Source of the DNA: Granulosicoccus sp036478565
Lineage (GTDB): Bacteria; Pseudomonadota; Gammaproteobacteria; Granulosicoccales; Granulosicoccaceae
DNA: 64,000 bases
Direction: 5' to 3'
NCBI GenBank assembly: GCA_965224525.1
Contig: OZ245050.1
Span: 310,001-374,000, forward strand
Shown here: positions 34,468-43,948 of the stretch, piece by piece
How the letters are laid out: each line of letters begins with the position of its first letter
How positions within the stretch are numbered: position 1 is the stretch's first letter
Notes under the pieces: model-generated
Database searches by the model: none
What the model was told of the DNA's origin: nothing
Seen by the model: the letters and a program-made list of their open reading frames with translations, nothing else
Position numbers and translations under genes: made by a program

Positions 34468-35445
34468 TCAGGGGTCAACAGAGTGGTCAGCACTTGCGGG
34501 AGCTTTGTTGATTGACCGGCTCTGACGGCGTGCTACCAGTTCTACGGCAAGCTCTGCCGCCAGGCTTGCATTATTGACAATCAAGCTCTGATTGCATGAC
34601 AAACTGCGACCAGCCGTCAGCTCGACAATTCGCCCCAGCAACCAGGGCGTGACCTCTTTTCCGCTGACCTGTTGCCTGGCAGCTTCCTGAATAGCCTGTT
34701 GGATCACAACATCCATTTCGGCCTTTGGTATTTCGGCATCTGCTGGTACGGGGTTACCTATCAGTACACCGCCGACGATACCCAATTGCTCGCGCGCGTG
34801 TAGAAAATCGGCGATCTGTACGACATTGTCGCAGCGTATTGGTGCCAGGATGCCGCTGTCGCGAGACCAGAAAGCGGGTAAAGCATCCTGCCCATAGGCA
34901 ATGACCGGCACGCCAAGGGTTTCCAGCAGTTCGACGGTTTTTGGTATATCCAGAATCGCCTTGGCACCAGCTGAAATGACAGTGACCGGTGTTTTGGAGA
35001 GTTCCTGTAAGTCTGCAGAAATATCAAAACTGGATTCCGCCGCTTGATGCACACCGCCGATGCCGCCGGTGGCAAACACTTCGATACCCGCCAGTTCAGC
35101 CACGATCATGGTGGCAGCCACGGTTGTTGATCCATTGACAGCGCGCGCGACAGCCAGCGCCAGATCGGCACGCGACAGTTTGAGGCTATCGCTGGATGTT
35201 GCCAGCATTTCCAGTTCTACGGCATTCAGGCCAACGGTTACACGGCCATTAAGTACGGCAATAGTGGCAGGTGTAGCGCTACCATCACGTACCGTTTGTT
35301 CGAGGCTTAATGCAGTATCTCGATTATCCGGATAGGGCATGCCATGGGTAATGATGGTGCTTTCCAGCGCAACCACCGGTGTGCCTGCAGCAAGCGCCTG
35401 CCTGACTTCCTTGCTGTAGTTCAACAGGGATGTATCTGTTTCCAC
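34468..35445 (-). CDS. psuG: Pseudouridine-5'-phosphate glycosidase
   Basis: Enzyme of 325 residues that splits pseudouridine 5'-phosphate into uracil and ribose 5-phosphate. Signature stretches: VALESTIITHGMPYPDN, the catalytic-lysine region PATIAVLNGRV, FATGGIGGVHQ, and VISAGAKAILDIPKTVE. The order psuK then psuG on the minus strand, 28 bases apart, gives a complete pseudouridine catabolic pair. Convergent with ptrB with only two bases between stops. Confidence 0.95.
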   Translation of the reverse strand: METDTSLLNYSKEVRQALAAGTPVVALESTIITHGMPYPDNRDTALSLEQTVRDGSATPATIAVLNGRVTVGLNAVELEMLATSSDSLKLSRADLALAVARAVNGSTTVAATMIVAELAGIEVFATGGIGGVHQAAESSFDISADLQELSKTPVTVISAGAKAILDIPKTVELLETLGVPVIAYGQDALPAFWSRDSGILAPIRCDNVVQIADFLHAREQLGIVGGVLIGNPVPADAEIPKAEMDVVIQQAIQEAARQQVSGKEVTPWLLGRIVELTAGRSLSCNQSLIVNNASLAAELAVELVARRQSRSINKAPASADHSVDP

Positions 35446-35473
35446 TATAGTTCTGTGCCATGAGAGTTCTGGC

Positions 35474-36385
35474 CTATTTTATAGACCGCGCGCAGGTAGT
35501 GCCAGTCAATATGGCTGCAGCTGCGGGCAAGCCGCTATCTCTCAGGGCATCACCTATATCGCATCCATCGGCCAGTGCTGCTATCGTCGCACCAGCCAGT
35601 GCATCGCCCGCTCCGTTAACTTGCTTGACCCGATCAACGGCAGCAACAGAGATATGTTCCCGGTTGTTTGCAGTTTGTACCAGCAAAGGTTCGCCGCCAT
35701 CGGTTAGTACAAAACAGCGAAAGCCGACTTGTAACAATCCATCAGCCAATTGTCCGGCTGGCGACTCTGCTTGTTGCCCGGTTAGGGCAGAAGCTTCACG
35801 TCGATTGCAAAACAGCGTGTCAATTTGGCTGGCAAGTGGTTTCAGGCGAACGGCTTTGGTGGGTGATACTGCCAAAGCAATTGTTGCGCAATGCTCATCC
35901 CCGGGTTGCTCTTTTTGCCATCGAGCAAGCTGTGCCAGGCAATCAACCGAGAGGTTTGCATCCAGAACCAGTGTATCCGACCTGGCTGGGATCATGAAAG
36001 GCAAGAGCGCCTGTGGAGTCAGTGCCTCCGCCACACTGACATCAGCCAGCCCTATATACAGCTCGCCATGTTCGTTAATGATTGCAGCATATCGCCCGGT
36101 AGTTTGCCCGGGGATTGTTATCAGTTGTGACTCCAGTAGCTCGCGATCCAGCGTTTTGGCCAGTTGAGCGCCGGCTGTGTCATCACCGACGGCGGCCATG
36201 AATCGGATGGTAGCGGTGGGTCTGGAATCGCAGGCGGCAAGGGCTACATTAATGCCCACACCACCGAGCCGGCGTTGCCAGTGCACAGGGTTTGACGCAT
36301 GTGCCTGAAGAATGTTGTCCGGATAGGCTATTTCGTCGATGTGCGCTGCACCGACAATGAGAACGCTTCGAGCTGTTTCATGCAT
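35474..36385 (-). CDS. psuK: Pseudouridine kinase (PfkB family)
   Basis: Ribokinase-fold sugar kinase of 303 residues. It has the substrate-binding GGVGINVALA motif, and the second PfkB signature VNGAGDALAGATIAAL with the catalytic Asp. Pairing with psuG identifies the nucleoside pseudouridine as substrate. It is upstream of psuG in the same transcript and divergent from mscS, with a gap of under 90 bases holding both promoters. No PsuT-type nucleoside transporter is adjacent. Confidence 0.88.
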   Translation of the reverse strand: MHETARSVLIVGAAHIDEIAYPDNILQAHASNPVHWQRRLGGVGINVALAACDSRPTATIRFMAAVGDDTAGAQLAKTLDRELLESQLITIPGQTTGRYAAIINEHGELYIGLADVSVAEALTPQALLPFMIPARSDTLVLDANLSVDCLAQLARWQKEQPGDEHCATIALAVSPTKAVRLKPLASQIDTLFCNRREASALTGQQAESPAGQLADGLLQVGFRCFVLTDGGEPLLVQTANNREHISVAAVDRVKQVNGAGDALAGATIAALADGCDIGDALRDSGLPAAAAILTGTTCARSIK

Positions 36386-36472
36386 ACACGAGAGTTTAGC
36401 GGAATCTCATGCAATTCCGTGCGGCTGGCATCGACTATGCTTTCCGGGTACACCACACACTTGGGGATTTTC

Positions 36473-37288
36473 ATGAGCTGGATCGAACTGCGAGAAAGTG
36501 TTCCTGAAATTGCCCTGCAATACAGTTTGAATGCGGTTTTTGCACTGGCTATTTTCGTGGTTGGAAAATGGCTAGCTCGGCGAGCGGTCAATCTTGGCAA
36601 ACGGGTGATGGAGGCGCGTGGCTTTGACCCGACAGTCGGCGGCTTCATCAGCAATATCGCTTATATGACGCTGCTGATGTTGATTATCGTTGCTGCGCTC
36701 TCTCAGCTGGGTATCCCGACGGCTCAGTTCATCGCCATTATTGGCGCTGCCGGGCTGGCTATCGGTCTGGCGTTACAGGGGTCTTTGTCGAATTTCGCAT
36801 CGGGTGTCCTGTTGGTCACTTTCCGGCCCTGCAAAGTCGGTGACTATGTAGAGGCTGCAGGTGTTGCAGGCACAGTCGACCACATAACCGTGTTCAGCAC
36901 AACGTTGGTTACACCCGACCAACGCACTATTACTGTTCCCAATTCAAGCATGCTGGGCGGGCCAATCGTCAACTACACCACGTCGCCGTCACGACGTATC
37001 GATATGGTGATCAGTGTTGCCTATAACTCTGAGCTGTCGGCTGTCAAAAAACTGTTGCGCAAGGTTGTAGAGAGCGACCCTCGTGTCCTTGATAGTTGTA
37101 AGCCCGTGCAGATCGGCGTGCTTGCGCTGGCCGACTCATCGATCAACTTTGCTGTCCGACCCTGGGTGGCCAACGAGCATTATTGGGCAGCACATTTTGA
37201 TTTGCACGAGCGGATAAAGCAGGCGTTTGATGCAGCTGACATCGTCATACCGTTCCCGCAAATGGATGTCCAGTTGAACAAACCATAG
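36473..37288 (+). CDS. mscS: Small-conductance mechanosensitive channel
   Basis: Inner-membrane tension-gated channel of 271 residues, close to the E. coli MscS length. It shows three N-terminal transmembrane helices, the Gly/Ala-rich pore helix GAAGLAIGLALQGSLSNFASG, the beta-domain (VGDYVEAAGVAGTVDHI) and the TVPNSS motif. ATG 36473 has GGGG six bases upstream; a longer open frame to 36299 overlaps psuK and is not conserved. Osmotic downshift protection fits with the sucrose synthesis genes in this genome. Confidence 0.92.
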   Translation: MSWIELRESVPEIALQYSLNAVFALAIFVVGKWLARRAVNLGKRVMEARGFDPTVGGFISNIAYMTLLMLIIVAALSQLGIPTAQFIAIIGAAGLAIGLALQGSLSNFASGVLLVTFRPCKVGDYVEAAGVAGTVDHITVFSTTLVTPDQRTITVPNSSMLGGPIVNYTTSPSRRIDMVISVAYNSELSAVKKLLRKVVESDPRVLDSCKPVQIGVLALADSSINFAVRPWVANEHYWAAHFDLHERIKQAFDAADIVIPFPQMDVQLNKP

Positions 37289-37357
37289 CCGGCTTAAAAA
37301 TTTGCGATGAACGAGCATGCAGAGTAGGGTGGATCTTCAACCAGAGGGGAACCTGAT

Positions 37358-38173
37358 ATGTGCGATGCCTGTGTTATTGATGCGGTCAGCAAGAAAATGC
37401 TTTCTCGTCGTCACCTGTTAAAAGGTGCAGCGGCCAGTGCGCTTGGCGGAACCAGTCTGGCCGCTGTAGCGCCGATGGCCCATGCCATGAATCCCAACGG
37501 CATCAGCGATATGACTCATGAGCTGCATGAAGACTTCCCGACCTATTTTGGTGAGCAGCAGTTTTTTCGAGAACAGAAATTCAACTACGCAGAGCACAAA
37601 TTCAACTTGCTGGAACTGCGTGTCAACGAGCACACCGGTACGCATATCGACGCACCGCTGCATTTCAGTGAGGACGGCGCATCAGTTGCTGAAATACCGG
37701 TTCAGAACCTTGTCTGCCCGCTGTGCGTTATCGATATTCGGGAAAAGGCGGCAGGCAACGCCGATGCCCAGGTAACGTCGGACGATCTGAAAGCCTGGAT
37801 TGCAGAAAACGGCGATATCCCGGACAACGCCTGCGTTGCGATGAATTCAGGCTGGAGTCAGCACGTCAGTACCGATATGTTCAGAAATGTACAGGATGAG
37901 ACCATGCACTTCCCCGGTTTTCACGCCGATGCAACCGCCATGTTGCTGGAAGAAACCAGTGCATCCGGGATTGCTGTCGATACCTTGTCACTCGACTTCG
38001 GTATGTCTCCTGATTTTGCCACGCACTATGCCTGGTTGCCGGCGGGACGTTGGGGAATTGAATGTCTGGCCAACCTGGATAACGTGCCGGTGGCTGGCGC
38101 GACGTTAATTGTCGGCGCACCCAAGCACCGCGGTGGCACAGGCGGACCAGCGCGAATATTTGCGATGGTATAA
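37358..38173 (+). CDS. Tat-exported cyclase family protein (kynurenine formamidase-like fold)
   Basis: Putative metal-dependent hydrolase of 271 residues. The N terminus carries a twin-arginine signal, SRRHLLKG followed by a hydrophobic region and AHA. The cyclase family metal motif HTGTHIDAPLHF is intact, as is the second motif SLDFG. AGAGGGG-like ribosome binding site (AGAGGGGA) precedes the ATG. Known relatives are arylformamidases and isatin hydrolases; the substrate here is not predictable. The stop lies seven bases before the start of the NAD(P)HX repair gene. Confidence 0.85.
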   Translation: MCDACVIDAVSKKMLSRRHLLKGAAASALGGTSLAAVAPMAHAMNPNGISDMTHELHEDFPTYFGEQQFFREQKFNYAEHKFNLLELRVNEHTGTHIDAPLHFSEDGASVAEIPVQNLVCPLCVIDIREKAAGNADAQVTSDDLKAWIAENGDIPDNACVAMNSGWSQHVSTDMFRNVQDETMHFPGFHADATAMLLEETSASGIAVDTLSLDFGMSPDFATHYAWLPAGRWGIECLANLDNVPVAGATLIVGAPKHRGGTGGPARIFAMV

Positions 38174-38180
38174 ATGCGCT

Positions 38181-39755
38181 ATGCGCGAACTTCTTACCGC
38201 CGATGAAATGCAGGTGGTGGATGCCTACGCTGCCCGCTCGGGGGGCGATAGTTACTCTCTGATGCAGGCGGCTGGCCGAGCGGTTGCAGTAAGTGTGCAA
38301 ACACTACCGTGTGATACCCGGCGCGTGCTGGTATTGGCTGGCTCAGGTAACAATGGTGGCGATGGCGTTATTGCTGCCGAGGTGCTGCGACAGTCGGGGA
38401 TTGCTGTTTCCTTGCTGCGGGTTCGCAACGAGTGCGTAAAGGATTATAAAACACCGACAAAAACAGTCGTGACGGATGCTGATCGAGCCTTTGCCGCCTG
38501 GCAAGGGTCGACAATAGGGCTTGAACTTGCTGCAGCCGGGCTAACGACAGCGATCGAACAGTTACTTGATTCTGCTGATGTCATTGTTGACGCACTCCTG
38601 GGGGCAGGTTTATCGCGTGACATAGATGGCCTGCTGCAGCAATTGATAGAGGCTGTCAACAATGCCTCAGCTCACGTCATGGCCGTTGACCTGCCGAGCG
38701 GGCTGGATGGCAATAGTCATGTGCCGCAGTCAACTTGTGTGCAGGCAGATAGTACAGTCACTTTTTTCCGTTACAAACCGGTCCATTGCCTGTATCCGGG
38801 GCGAGCGTTATGTGGCCGGCTTGAGCTGGCACAAATTGGTTTGACCGCATCAATGCTTTCAAGCATAAGCAGCGATTGTCGTATCAATCACCCGGATAGC
38901 TGGCGTGACTTGTTGCCACTACCGGCGCTTGATGGTCACAAATTTCAGCGCGGCCATGTATTGGTCAGAAGCGGACCTTTGCAGCAAACCGGTGCGGCCC
39001 GTTTGAGTGCTTCTGCTGCGCTGCATAGCGGTGCCGGGCTGGTGACGCTGGCCAGCTCAACGGATGCTCTGATGGTCAACGCCTCACACCTGACTGCCGT
39101 GATGCTGGCCATAGCGAACACGGACGATGATTGGCAAACCGTGATTGCAGACAGCAGAATAAGCGCGCTGCTTGTTGGTCCCGGTAACGGTCGTAATAAA
39201 GCCACACGCACTGCGGTGCATGTGGCGTTGGCAAGCGGTAAATCAGTGGTACTGGATGCCGATGCATTGTCGTGCTGGCAAAAGGCGTCATTGCCTTTGT
39301 TAGCGGCGCTGCGATCTTCTGCATCATCGGTCGTGTTGACACCCCATGCAGGTGAGTTCGAGCGACTCTTCGGCGATAAGGATTTCGTGCGGCTGCCATC
39401 AAAGTTACACCAGGCGCAAGCTGCCGCAGCCGAAACCGGCGCTGTTGTCGTCTTCAAGGGGCCTGATACGGTTATTGCTGCACCGGATGGGCGTACTGCG
39501 ATCAACATCAATGCGCCACCCTGGCTTGCCACCGCGGGTGCGGGCGATGTGCTGGCAGGTATTATCGCGGCGTTCCTGTCGCAGGATGTCGATGCCTATA
39601 CCGCTGCCTGCGCCGCCGTGTGGATTCACGGGGATGCTGCGTGTGAACAGGATTTTCCGATGACGGCCGAGTCACTGATACCGGCCGTGAGCAGAACTAT
39701 TGCTGCGCTGCTGCAGCCGAATTTCCCACCGCAACTGGCCGGTCTGGATGCGTGA
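38181..39755 (+). CDS. nnr: Bifunctional NAD(P)H-hydrate epimerase / ADP-dependent NAD(P)HX dehydratase
   Basis: Metabolite-repair enzyme of 524 residues restoring damaged NADH and NADPH. The N-terminal epimerase domain (about 1-215) has LAGSGNNGGDG and VDLPSGLDGN. The C-terminal ribokinase-like dehydratase (about 225-515) has KFQRGHVLV, LTPHAGEFERLF, VVFKGPDTVIA and the catalytic TAGAGDVLAG. ATG 38181 gives the standard MRELLTADEM start; the frame is open into the upstream gene. Its 3' end overlaps a convergent exported-protein gene by 59 bases. tsaE and amiB, common neighbours elsewhere, are absent. Confidence 0.94.
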   Translation: MRELLTADEMQVVDAYAARSGGDSYSLMQAAGRAVAVSVQTLPCDTRRVLVLAGSGNNGGDGVIAAEVLRQSGIAVSLLRVRNECVKDYKTPTKTVVTDADRAFAAWQGSTIGLELAAAGLTTAIEQLLDSADVIVDALLGAGLSRDIDGLLQQLIEAVNNASAHVMAVDLPSGLDGNSHVPQSTCVQADSTVTFFRYKPVHCLYPGRALCGRLELAQIGLTASMLSSISSDCRINHPDSWRDLLPLPALDGHKFQRGHVLVRSGPLQQTGAARLSASAALHSGAGLVTLASSTDALMVNASHLTAVMLAIANTDDDWQTVIADSRISALLVGPGNGRNKATRTAVHVALASGKSVVLDADALSCWQKASLPLLAALRSSASSVVLTPHAGEFERLFGDKDFVRLPSKLHQAQAAAAETGAVVVFKGPDTVIAAPDGRTAININAPPWLATAGAGDVLAGIIAAFLSQDVDAYTAACAAVWIHGDAACEQDFPMTAESLIPAVSRTIAALLQPNFPPQLAGLDA

Positions 39756-40326
39756 CAGCTATGGAATCAAGCAGGCCGTCAATACGCGCAAATACCTGTT
39801 GTGAAGCATTGATGGCGGTGCCTGAGACTTCCGTTGTCTGGGTCTTTCGCAGTATGACTTGTCCGTTGGCAATGTAGCGCCGTGGTATGACTTCGGAACC
39901 GGTTTGCGGGCTGCCAGTGGTCAGCCATGCTATGACGCCGTGCTCACCCTCTTCAGCCTGCTTTGCATCCAGCAACTTGTGGCGATCGTGCAGATCAACT
40001 GTATCGCCTAGCACGCGAAGCGTTAACCGACTGCCGTCCGCTGTGTCGCAATGAATCATCATGTGCGAGCCGTTGTCATCCACGCCAGCATCCATGACGG
40101 TTGTTCCTGTTTTTCCATCTGCTGCGATGTTCAGCAGGCATGAGTTGTCCGAATAAAAAATGGCAAAAATCGGCGGTCCGCCTGGTTTTTCGCTATTGGC
40201 CGTAAGCCCGTTAGTGGTGGCACTGGCGAGCATCGGCACAGATAACATCAAGCACACTGCAAACTCCCGGATGCAGTGACGTCTGTTTAGCGAAATGCCG
40301 CGTTGCTCAGTCAAGAGGGATGTCAT
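39697..40326 (-). CDS. Exported hypothetical protein
   Basis: Not recognised. About 209 residues with a basic N terminus and a hydrophobic stretch (AVCLMLSVPMLASA) that looks like a Sec signal peptide. The mature part contains two Cys residues (NSCLLN and IHCDT), likely a disulfide, and beta-rich sequence. ATG 40326 was selected since the signal starts there; it overlaps the end of the upstream deaminase gene by 20 bases. The last 59 bases overlap the 3' end of the convergent NAD(P)HX repair gene, which is unusual and suggests recent extension of one reading frame. Confidence 0.6.
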   Translation of the reverse strand: MTSLLTEQRGISLNRRHCIREFAVCLMLSVPMLASATTNGLTANSEKPGGPPIFAIFYSDNSCLLNIAADGKTGTTVMDAGVDDNGSHMMIHCDTADGSRLTLRVLGDTVDLHDRHKLLDAKQAEEGEHGVIAWLTTGSPQTGSEVIPRRYIANGQVILRKTQTTEVSGTAINASQQVFARIDGLLDSIAVTHPDRPVAVGNSAAAAQQ

Positions 40327-40912
40327 TGTCGGATTTGCTTGATTGATAGTCCGATGACAACACATCGTACTGTTGAATGATGCGTTTGACCCGTTCATTC
40401 AATGTTGATTGCTCGGCGGTAGGCAGTTGGGCGATTAACGTGCGAATACTGTGACTTTCCCAAAACGTGTTTGATTGCCGGTAGCCACCCGGGTCGACAT
40501 CAAAAACTTCCTTAAGTATGTTCAGATCATGCGGTATGGCAAAGGAGTCACGCGAATCTTCGTGACTGAACAGGTAATAGAAATTGTCAAATCCGCTCCA
40601 TGTGATTGCGGACAGGCACAGGCTGCATGGCTCATGGGTTGAGAGAAATATCAGCGAATCAGTTGTTGGCCGAGTGGCTGCAGGTATCTCGTAAAACCTT
40701 TTCAGGGCGTGCATCTCGCCGTGGTGCAACGGGCTTTCAATCTCGTTGTTTGTTTCAGCAACAACTGTCTCAAGCGTTTGCTTTGTTAGCAGTGCAGCGC
40801 CAAACACCTTGTTGCCAGCAGCGACCCCTTTTGCGGTCAGCGGCAAGATATCGACTTCAATTGCATCCAGTAGCCGCGAGACAAACGCGGAGTCCGGATC
40901 TGGCAATTCCAT
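40307..40912 (-). CDS. Zinc-dependent nucleoside/nucleobase deaminase family protein
   Basis: Cytidine-deaminase-superfamily protein of 201 residues. The zinc site is readable: HGE (His64, Glu66) and PCSLC (Cys96, Cys99). The arrangement resembles guanine or tRNA-adenosine deaminase-like proteins, but the C-terminal 100 residues (including FNFYY-like DNFYYLFSHEDS) are unlike the housekeeping members. Substrate unknown; it is not likely to be TadA, because the HAE is HGE and the C terminus differs. It is followed by an overlapping exported hypothetical gene. Confidence 0.75.
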   Translation of the reverse strand: MELPDPDSAFVSRLLDAIEVDILPLTAKGVAAGNKVFGAALLTKQTLETVVAETNNEIESPLHHGEMHALKRFYEIPAATRPTTDSLIFLSTHEPCSLCLSAITWSGFDNFYYLFSHEDSRDSFAIPHDLNILKEVFDVDPGGYRQSNTFWESHSIRTLIAQLPTAEQSTLNERVKRIIQQYDVLSSDYQSSKSDNDIPLD

Positions 40913-40991
40913 GAGAATAGTTTTCTATCGCAGAAAGACGTACAAGCATAGCGCAAGGTTGCGTCGGGAAAACCTGCTCAAACCGGTTTTA

Positions 40992-41408
40992 TTACAGGTT
41001 TAGCTCACTAAGGAGCTTTTTTGCGAACCCCGGCAATGTATTGTCGGGCCACGGCACAGCTTCTCCGAAACCCCATACCGGTGCTGGCCAGCAGGGATCC
41101 CCCTCTGTACGGGAAATGACGTGGCAATGCAGTTGTGTGACAACATTGCCCAACATGGCCGTGTTAATACTTTTGCTGTCCAGTTCGCGTTGCAGAAAAG
41201 AGCCGGTCACCGTGGCCTGGCTAATCAATGCGGAGCGTGATTCGGCTGTCAGCTCGTGAAACTCAGTAACAATCTCCAGCCGGGGAATCAGGATAATCCA
41301 CGGCCAGCGGCTGTCGTTCATCAGGCGGATATGGCAGTGCACGGTTTTTCCAAGCGCCAGGGTATCCTGTTCCAGCCGGGGAGCAAGTTGCCCGGGTTTG
41401 ATCGTCAT
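40992..41408 (-). CDS. HIT family nucleotide-binding protein
   Basis: Histidine-triad protein of 138 residues. The triad reads QLHCHV (Gln92, nucleophile His94, His96), a form frequent in proteobacterial HIT-like proteins where the first His is Gln. The N-terminal strands (TVHCHIRLMND, WIILIPR) match the family. It overlaps the upstream DUF3592 gene by four bases. Possibly a nucleotidyl hydrolase or phosphorylase. Confidence 0.85.
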   Translation of the reverse strand: MTIKPGQLAPRLEQDTLALGKTVHCHIRLMNDSRWPWIILIPRLEIVTEFHELTAESRSALISQATVTGSFLQRELDSKSINTAMLGNVVTQLHCHVISRTEGDPCWPAPVWGFGEAVPWPDNTLPGFAKKLLSELNL

Positions 41409-41854
41409 GACTGAACGCCTGCGTTTCTTCGTTTGCGTCCGGTCGAAAAGACCAAAAAAAGGCCAAGTAAAAATGTCAGTATGCCGGGCACCAGATAGAA
41501 GGCGATTTCAAAATGCAGGCCCATGAACGAATTCTCCCTGATATCCAGCGAATTGGTGGGGTCGTACAGAATCGACAGCAGCTCGCCTTGCCTGCGAGCC
41601 GCCGGGTAGCTGCCAACATTGGTTTGTGCCAGAGCTTTCCTGCCACTGTCGTCGGTAAAACTGACAACGGGGTAGAGCGCATTGTCTCTCGCGTTTGTAC
41701 TTTTATTATTCGTTGGCTGGTTGCGTACGACGATCGCATCGGCGCTTATTGCTGTCTCCAGAAATGGTTGCACGGACAGGTAGTGTTGCACACCGTTGGA
41801 AATTGGCAATAACGACAGTGCCAGGGCAATATAACCAGCGCGCTTGCGTTGCAT
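41405..41854 (-). CDS. DUF3592-type membrane protein
   Basis: Protein of 149 residues with two transmembrane segments, one near residues 8-25 and one near 117-140 (IAFYLVPGILTFLLGLFLVF), bracketing an extracytoplasmic beta domain with YPVVSFTDDSGR and GELLSILYDP, the DUF3592 pattern. Function unknown. It is co-translated with the HIT gene through a four-base overlap. Confidence 0.7.
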   Translation of the reverse strand: MQRKRAGYIALALSLLPISNGVQHYLSVQPFLETAISADAIVVRNQPTNNKSTNARDNALYPVVSFTDDSGRKALAQTNVGSYPAARRQGELLSILYDPTNSLDIRENSFMGLHFEIAFYLVPGILTFLLGLFLVFSTGRKRRNAGVQS

Positions 41855-41978
41855 TTGGAAAGCATTCCGAACCAGACAAACGGCAGTTTAACCTGAATAA
41901 ACCTGAGCCGACCGTTACGTTGATAGTTGCTGCCGGCGCAGTGTGTGCCATGATTGCTTCGGGTCACAAAGAGAGCAC

Positions 41979-42785
41979 ATGTCCGGTATGAACGCACGCG
42001 TACATATAGAGAAAGGTGAACACGTGGCACATGTCATTCTGTCACGACCGAAAAAATACAATGCGCTCGACATGCAGGCTTTTGAGGAACTGATGGCCGC
42101 AGGAGAGGCCATAAAAGTAGACTCTTCAGTTAGAGCAGTTGTCCTGTCCGGTGAGGGCGACAACTTCTGCGCCGGACTGGACCTGGCCAGCTTCGCCGGT
42201 GAACTCGCCACAGCAGAAAATTTTTCCGAAAGAGCACTGAAACTGGCAGCCGGAGAGAAAGCCAACTTTTTCCAGAAACCTGCCTATGTCTGGAAGGAAC
42301 TGAACGTGCCGGTTATAGCCGCGCTTGATGGTGTGGTTTATGGCGGTGGTTGCCAGATTGCGTTGGCAGCGGACATCAGAATTGCATCACCCAAAACGCG
42401 TATGTCAGTGATGGAGATCAAGTGGGGACTGATTCCGGATATGGCCATTACGCAGACATTACCGCAGCTTGTGCGGCAGGACGTAGCCATGGAATTGGTA
42501 CTGACGGGCCGGATAGTTGATGCAGAAGAGGCGCTTGCCATAGGCCTGGTAACCCGGCTCGCTGAAAATCCGGTGCGAGCAGCAATGGAGCTGGCAAAGC
42601 AGATTGCAGCACGCTCACCTGATGCGACCTCACGCGCAAAACGACTACTGCAAACGGGTTGGTCGCTGGATGCTGCTCAGGGGTTACGACTGGAGGCGAC
42701 TCTACAAGCCGAAATCATGGCACGCCCCAACCAGCTTGAGGCGGTCGTGTCCAACCGCGAAAAGCGCGAGCCGGTTTTTCAATAA
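41979..42785 (+). CDS. Crotonase/enoyl-CoA hydratase family protein
   Basis: CoA-dependent enzyme of 268 residues. Oxyanion-hole segments are NFCAGLDLASF and DGVVYGGGCQIALAADIRIA, followed by KWGLIPDM. The Glu pair of classical hydratases is not obviously conserved (the second is in MEIKWGLIPDM), and the pattern LSRPKKYNALDMQAFEEL suits the crotonase subgroup annotated as enoyl-CoA hydratase/isomerase with uncertain chemistry. ATG 41979 was chosen; the frame begins at a GTG at 41943 that would add twelve unconserved residues. Confidence 0.82.
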   Translation: MSGMNARVHIEKGEHVAHVILSRPKKYNALDMQAFEELMAAGEAIKVDSSVRAVVLSGEGDNFCAGLDLASFAGELATAENFSERALKLAAGEKANFFQKPAYVWKELNVPVIAALDGVVYGGGCQIALAADIRIASPKTRMSVMEIKWGLIPDMAITQTLPQLVRQDVAMELVLTGRIVDAEEALAIGLVTRLAENPVRAAMELAKQIAARSPDATSRAKRLLQTGWSLDAAQGLRLEATLQAEIMARPNQLEAVVSNREKREPVFQ

Positions 42786-42806
42786 AACCGACTCACACTC
42801 CGCAAT

Positions 42807-43817
42807 TTACTGGCCCGATGAATTGCTAATCATCAGAATCGCATTGCCCGATTGCACAAGCTTCAGTGCTATGCGTTCGATTGTAGCGAACGTGGAGCTG
42901 CCCGTGGGCAGTTGATTTGTGACTGATGCCGGCATTGAAAACTGGCCATCATCTTTTGCAATGCAGCTGACGGTGACCAGGGAAGTTGAGCCCGGATTAC
43001 TGGGATCGATACCAGTCAAGTCTATGGATATACGAGCATCCGGATTGTTTCCCGCAGTCCAGGAATAATTTCCATCGGTGCCACTGCCGTTGGTCAAAAC
43101 CAAAGGCTCAACATTGGGTACGGCTACATTTTCAAACTTTGGAAATACCTTGCCCGGAATATTGATGATGAGATCAGCTGGAAATGGTGTTGGCAAGTCC
43201 TCCACCGATGGCTCATAGAAATTAAAGCCGAACTCGGTATTTTCAATTAAGTCCACGTAAGAGCCCGCCGGTGATAGTACGGTGATAACTTGCCCCGCGC
43301 TGACGAGCTCATAGCCAACATCTTCAAAACCCGGAATTTCGTCAATATCATCAGCACCTGACAGGTCAATTGTTTCAACCGAGCAGCTCTCATCAGCGCC
43401 CAGTAGTTCATCAGTTAGACCTGTAGTCGGAAAGCTGCGATTGAAGCGAATAAAACCTGCTGATATTTCCGCGGTGGCAAACTGACCACTGTTTTGAGAA
43501 AAATCGATGATACCAACGAACTGGGCATTACCACTGACTTCGCTGGTAGTTGTGCCAGTTGGCGGCGTAGCGGGTGTATCGCTCGGAGGTGCGGGTGTGT
43601 CGTTCGGAGGTGTAGGTGTGTCAGTCGAAGTTGTACCGGGTGTGCCCGCTGGAGGCGTATCGGGACCGCCGGTGCTGTCATTCGGTGCGGTAGTGTCTGG
43701 CAGTGCAGACTCGCCTTCGCCGCTTGAAGATCCACTGGAGCAGGCGCCCAGCGCAAGTAGTGCGGTTGTGCAAAGTAGAATTCGGGGAAGGTTGACTGTG
43801 AAAGACTTCAATTCCAT
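42807..43817 (-). CDS. Lipoprotein with Thr/Pro-rich linker, function unknown
   Basis: Lipoprotein of 336 residues. The signal ends in the lipobox LGAC (Cys at about 26). A Ser/Gly-rich stretch and a repetitive Thr-Pro-Asp linker (about residues 40-95, with repeated TPP and DTP units) lead to a beta-rich C-terminal domain of about 230 residues with two Cys residues and no recognised motif. The linker suggests a surface- or periplasm-exposed domain held away from the membrane. Convergent with the crotonase gene. Confidence 0.75.
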   Translation of the reverse strand: MELKSFTVNLPRILLCTTALLALGACSSGSSSGEGESALPDTTAPNDSTGGPDTPPAGTPGTTSTDTPTPPNDTPAPPSDTPATPPTGTTTSEVSGNAQFVGIIDFSQNSGQFATAEISAGFIRFNRSFPTTGLTDELLGADESCSVETIDLSGADDIDEIPGFEDVGYELVSAGQVITVLSPAGSYVDLIENTEFGFNFYEPSVEDLPTPFPADLIINIPGKVFPKFENVAVPNVEPLVLTNGSGTDGNYSWTAGNNPDARISIDLTGIDPSNPGSTSLVTVSCIAKDDGQFSMPASVTNQLPTGSSTFATIERIALKLVQSGNAILMISNSSGQ

Positions 43818-43948
43818 GCTCGGTGCTCCAGTGGTTTTGTAGCTGATCAGATGATCAAGGCTACGCTAGCCTGCTACGGCTAGTCGAGCAATATGGCTTC
43901 AATCCTGGTCTAATTGCCAGTTTGAGACTCAGTTAACAATACTCTGGC

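Noticed and set aside
42772..42790. CGGTTTT-TCAAT-AAAACCG hairpin at the end of the crotonase gene
   Set aside because: Seven-bp AT-rich stem without a T tract on either strand; too weak to call a terminator.
43555..43690. Repeats in the lipoprotein gene
   Set aside because: In-frame Thr-Pro linker codons of the lipoprotein, not an independent element.
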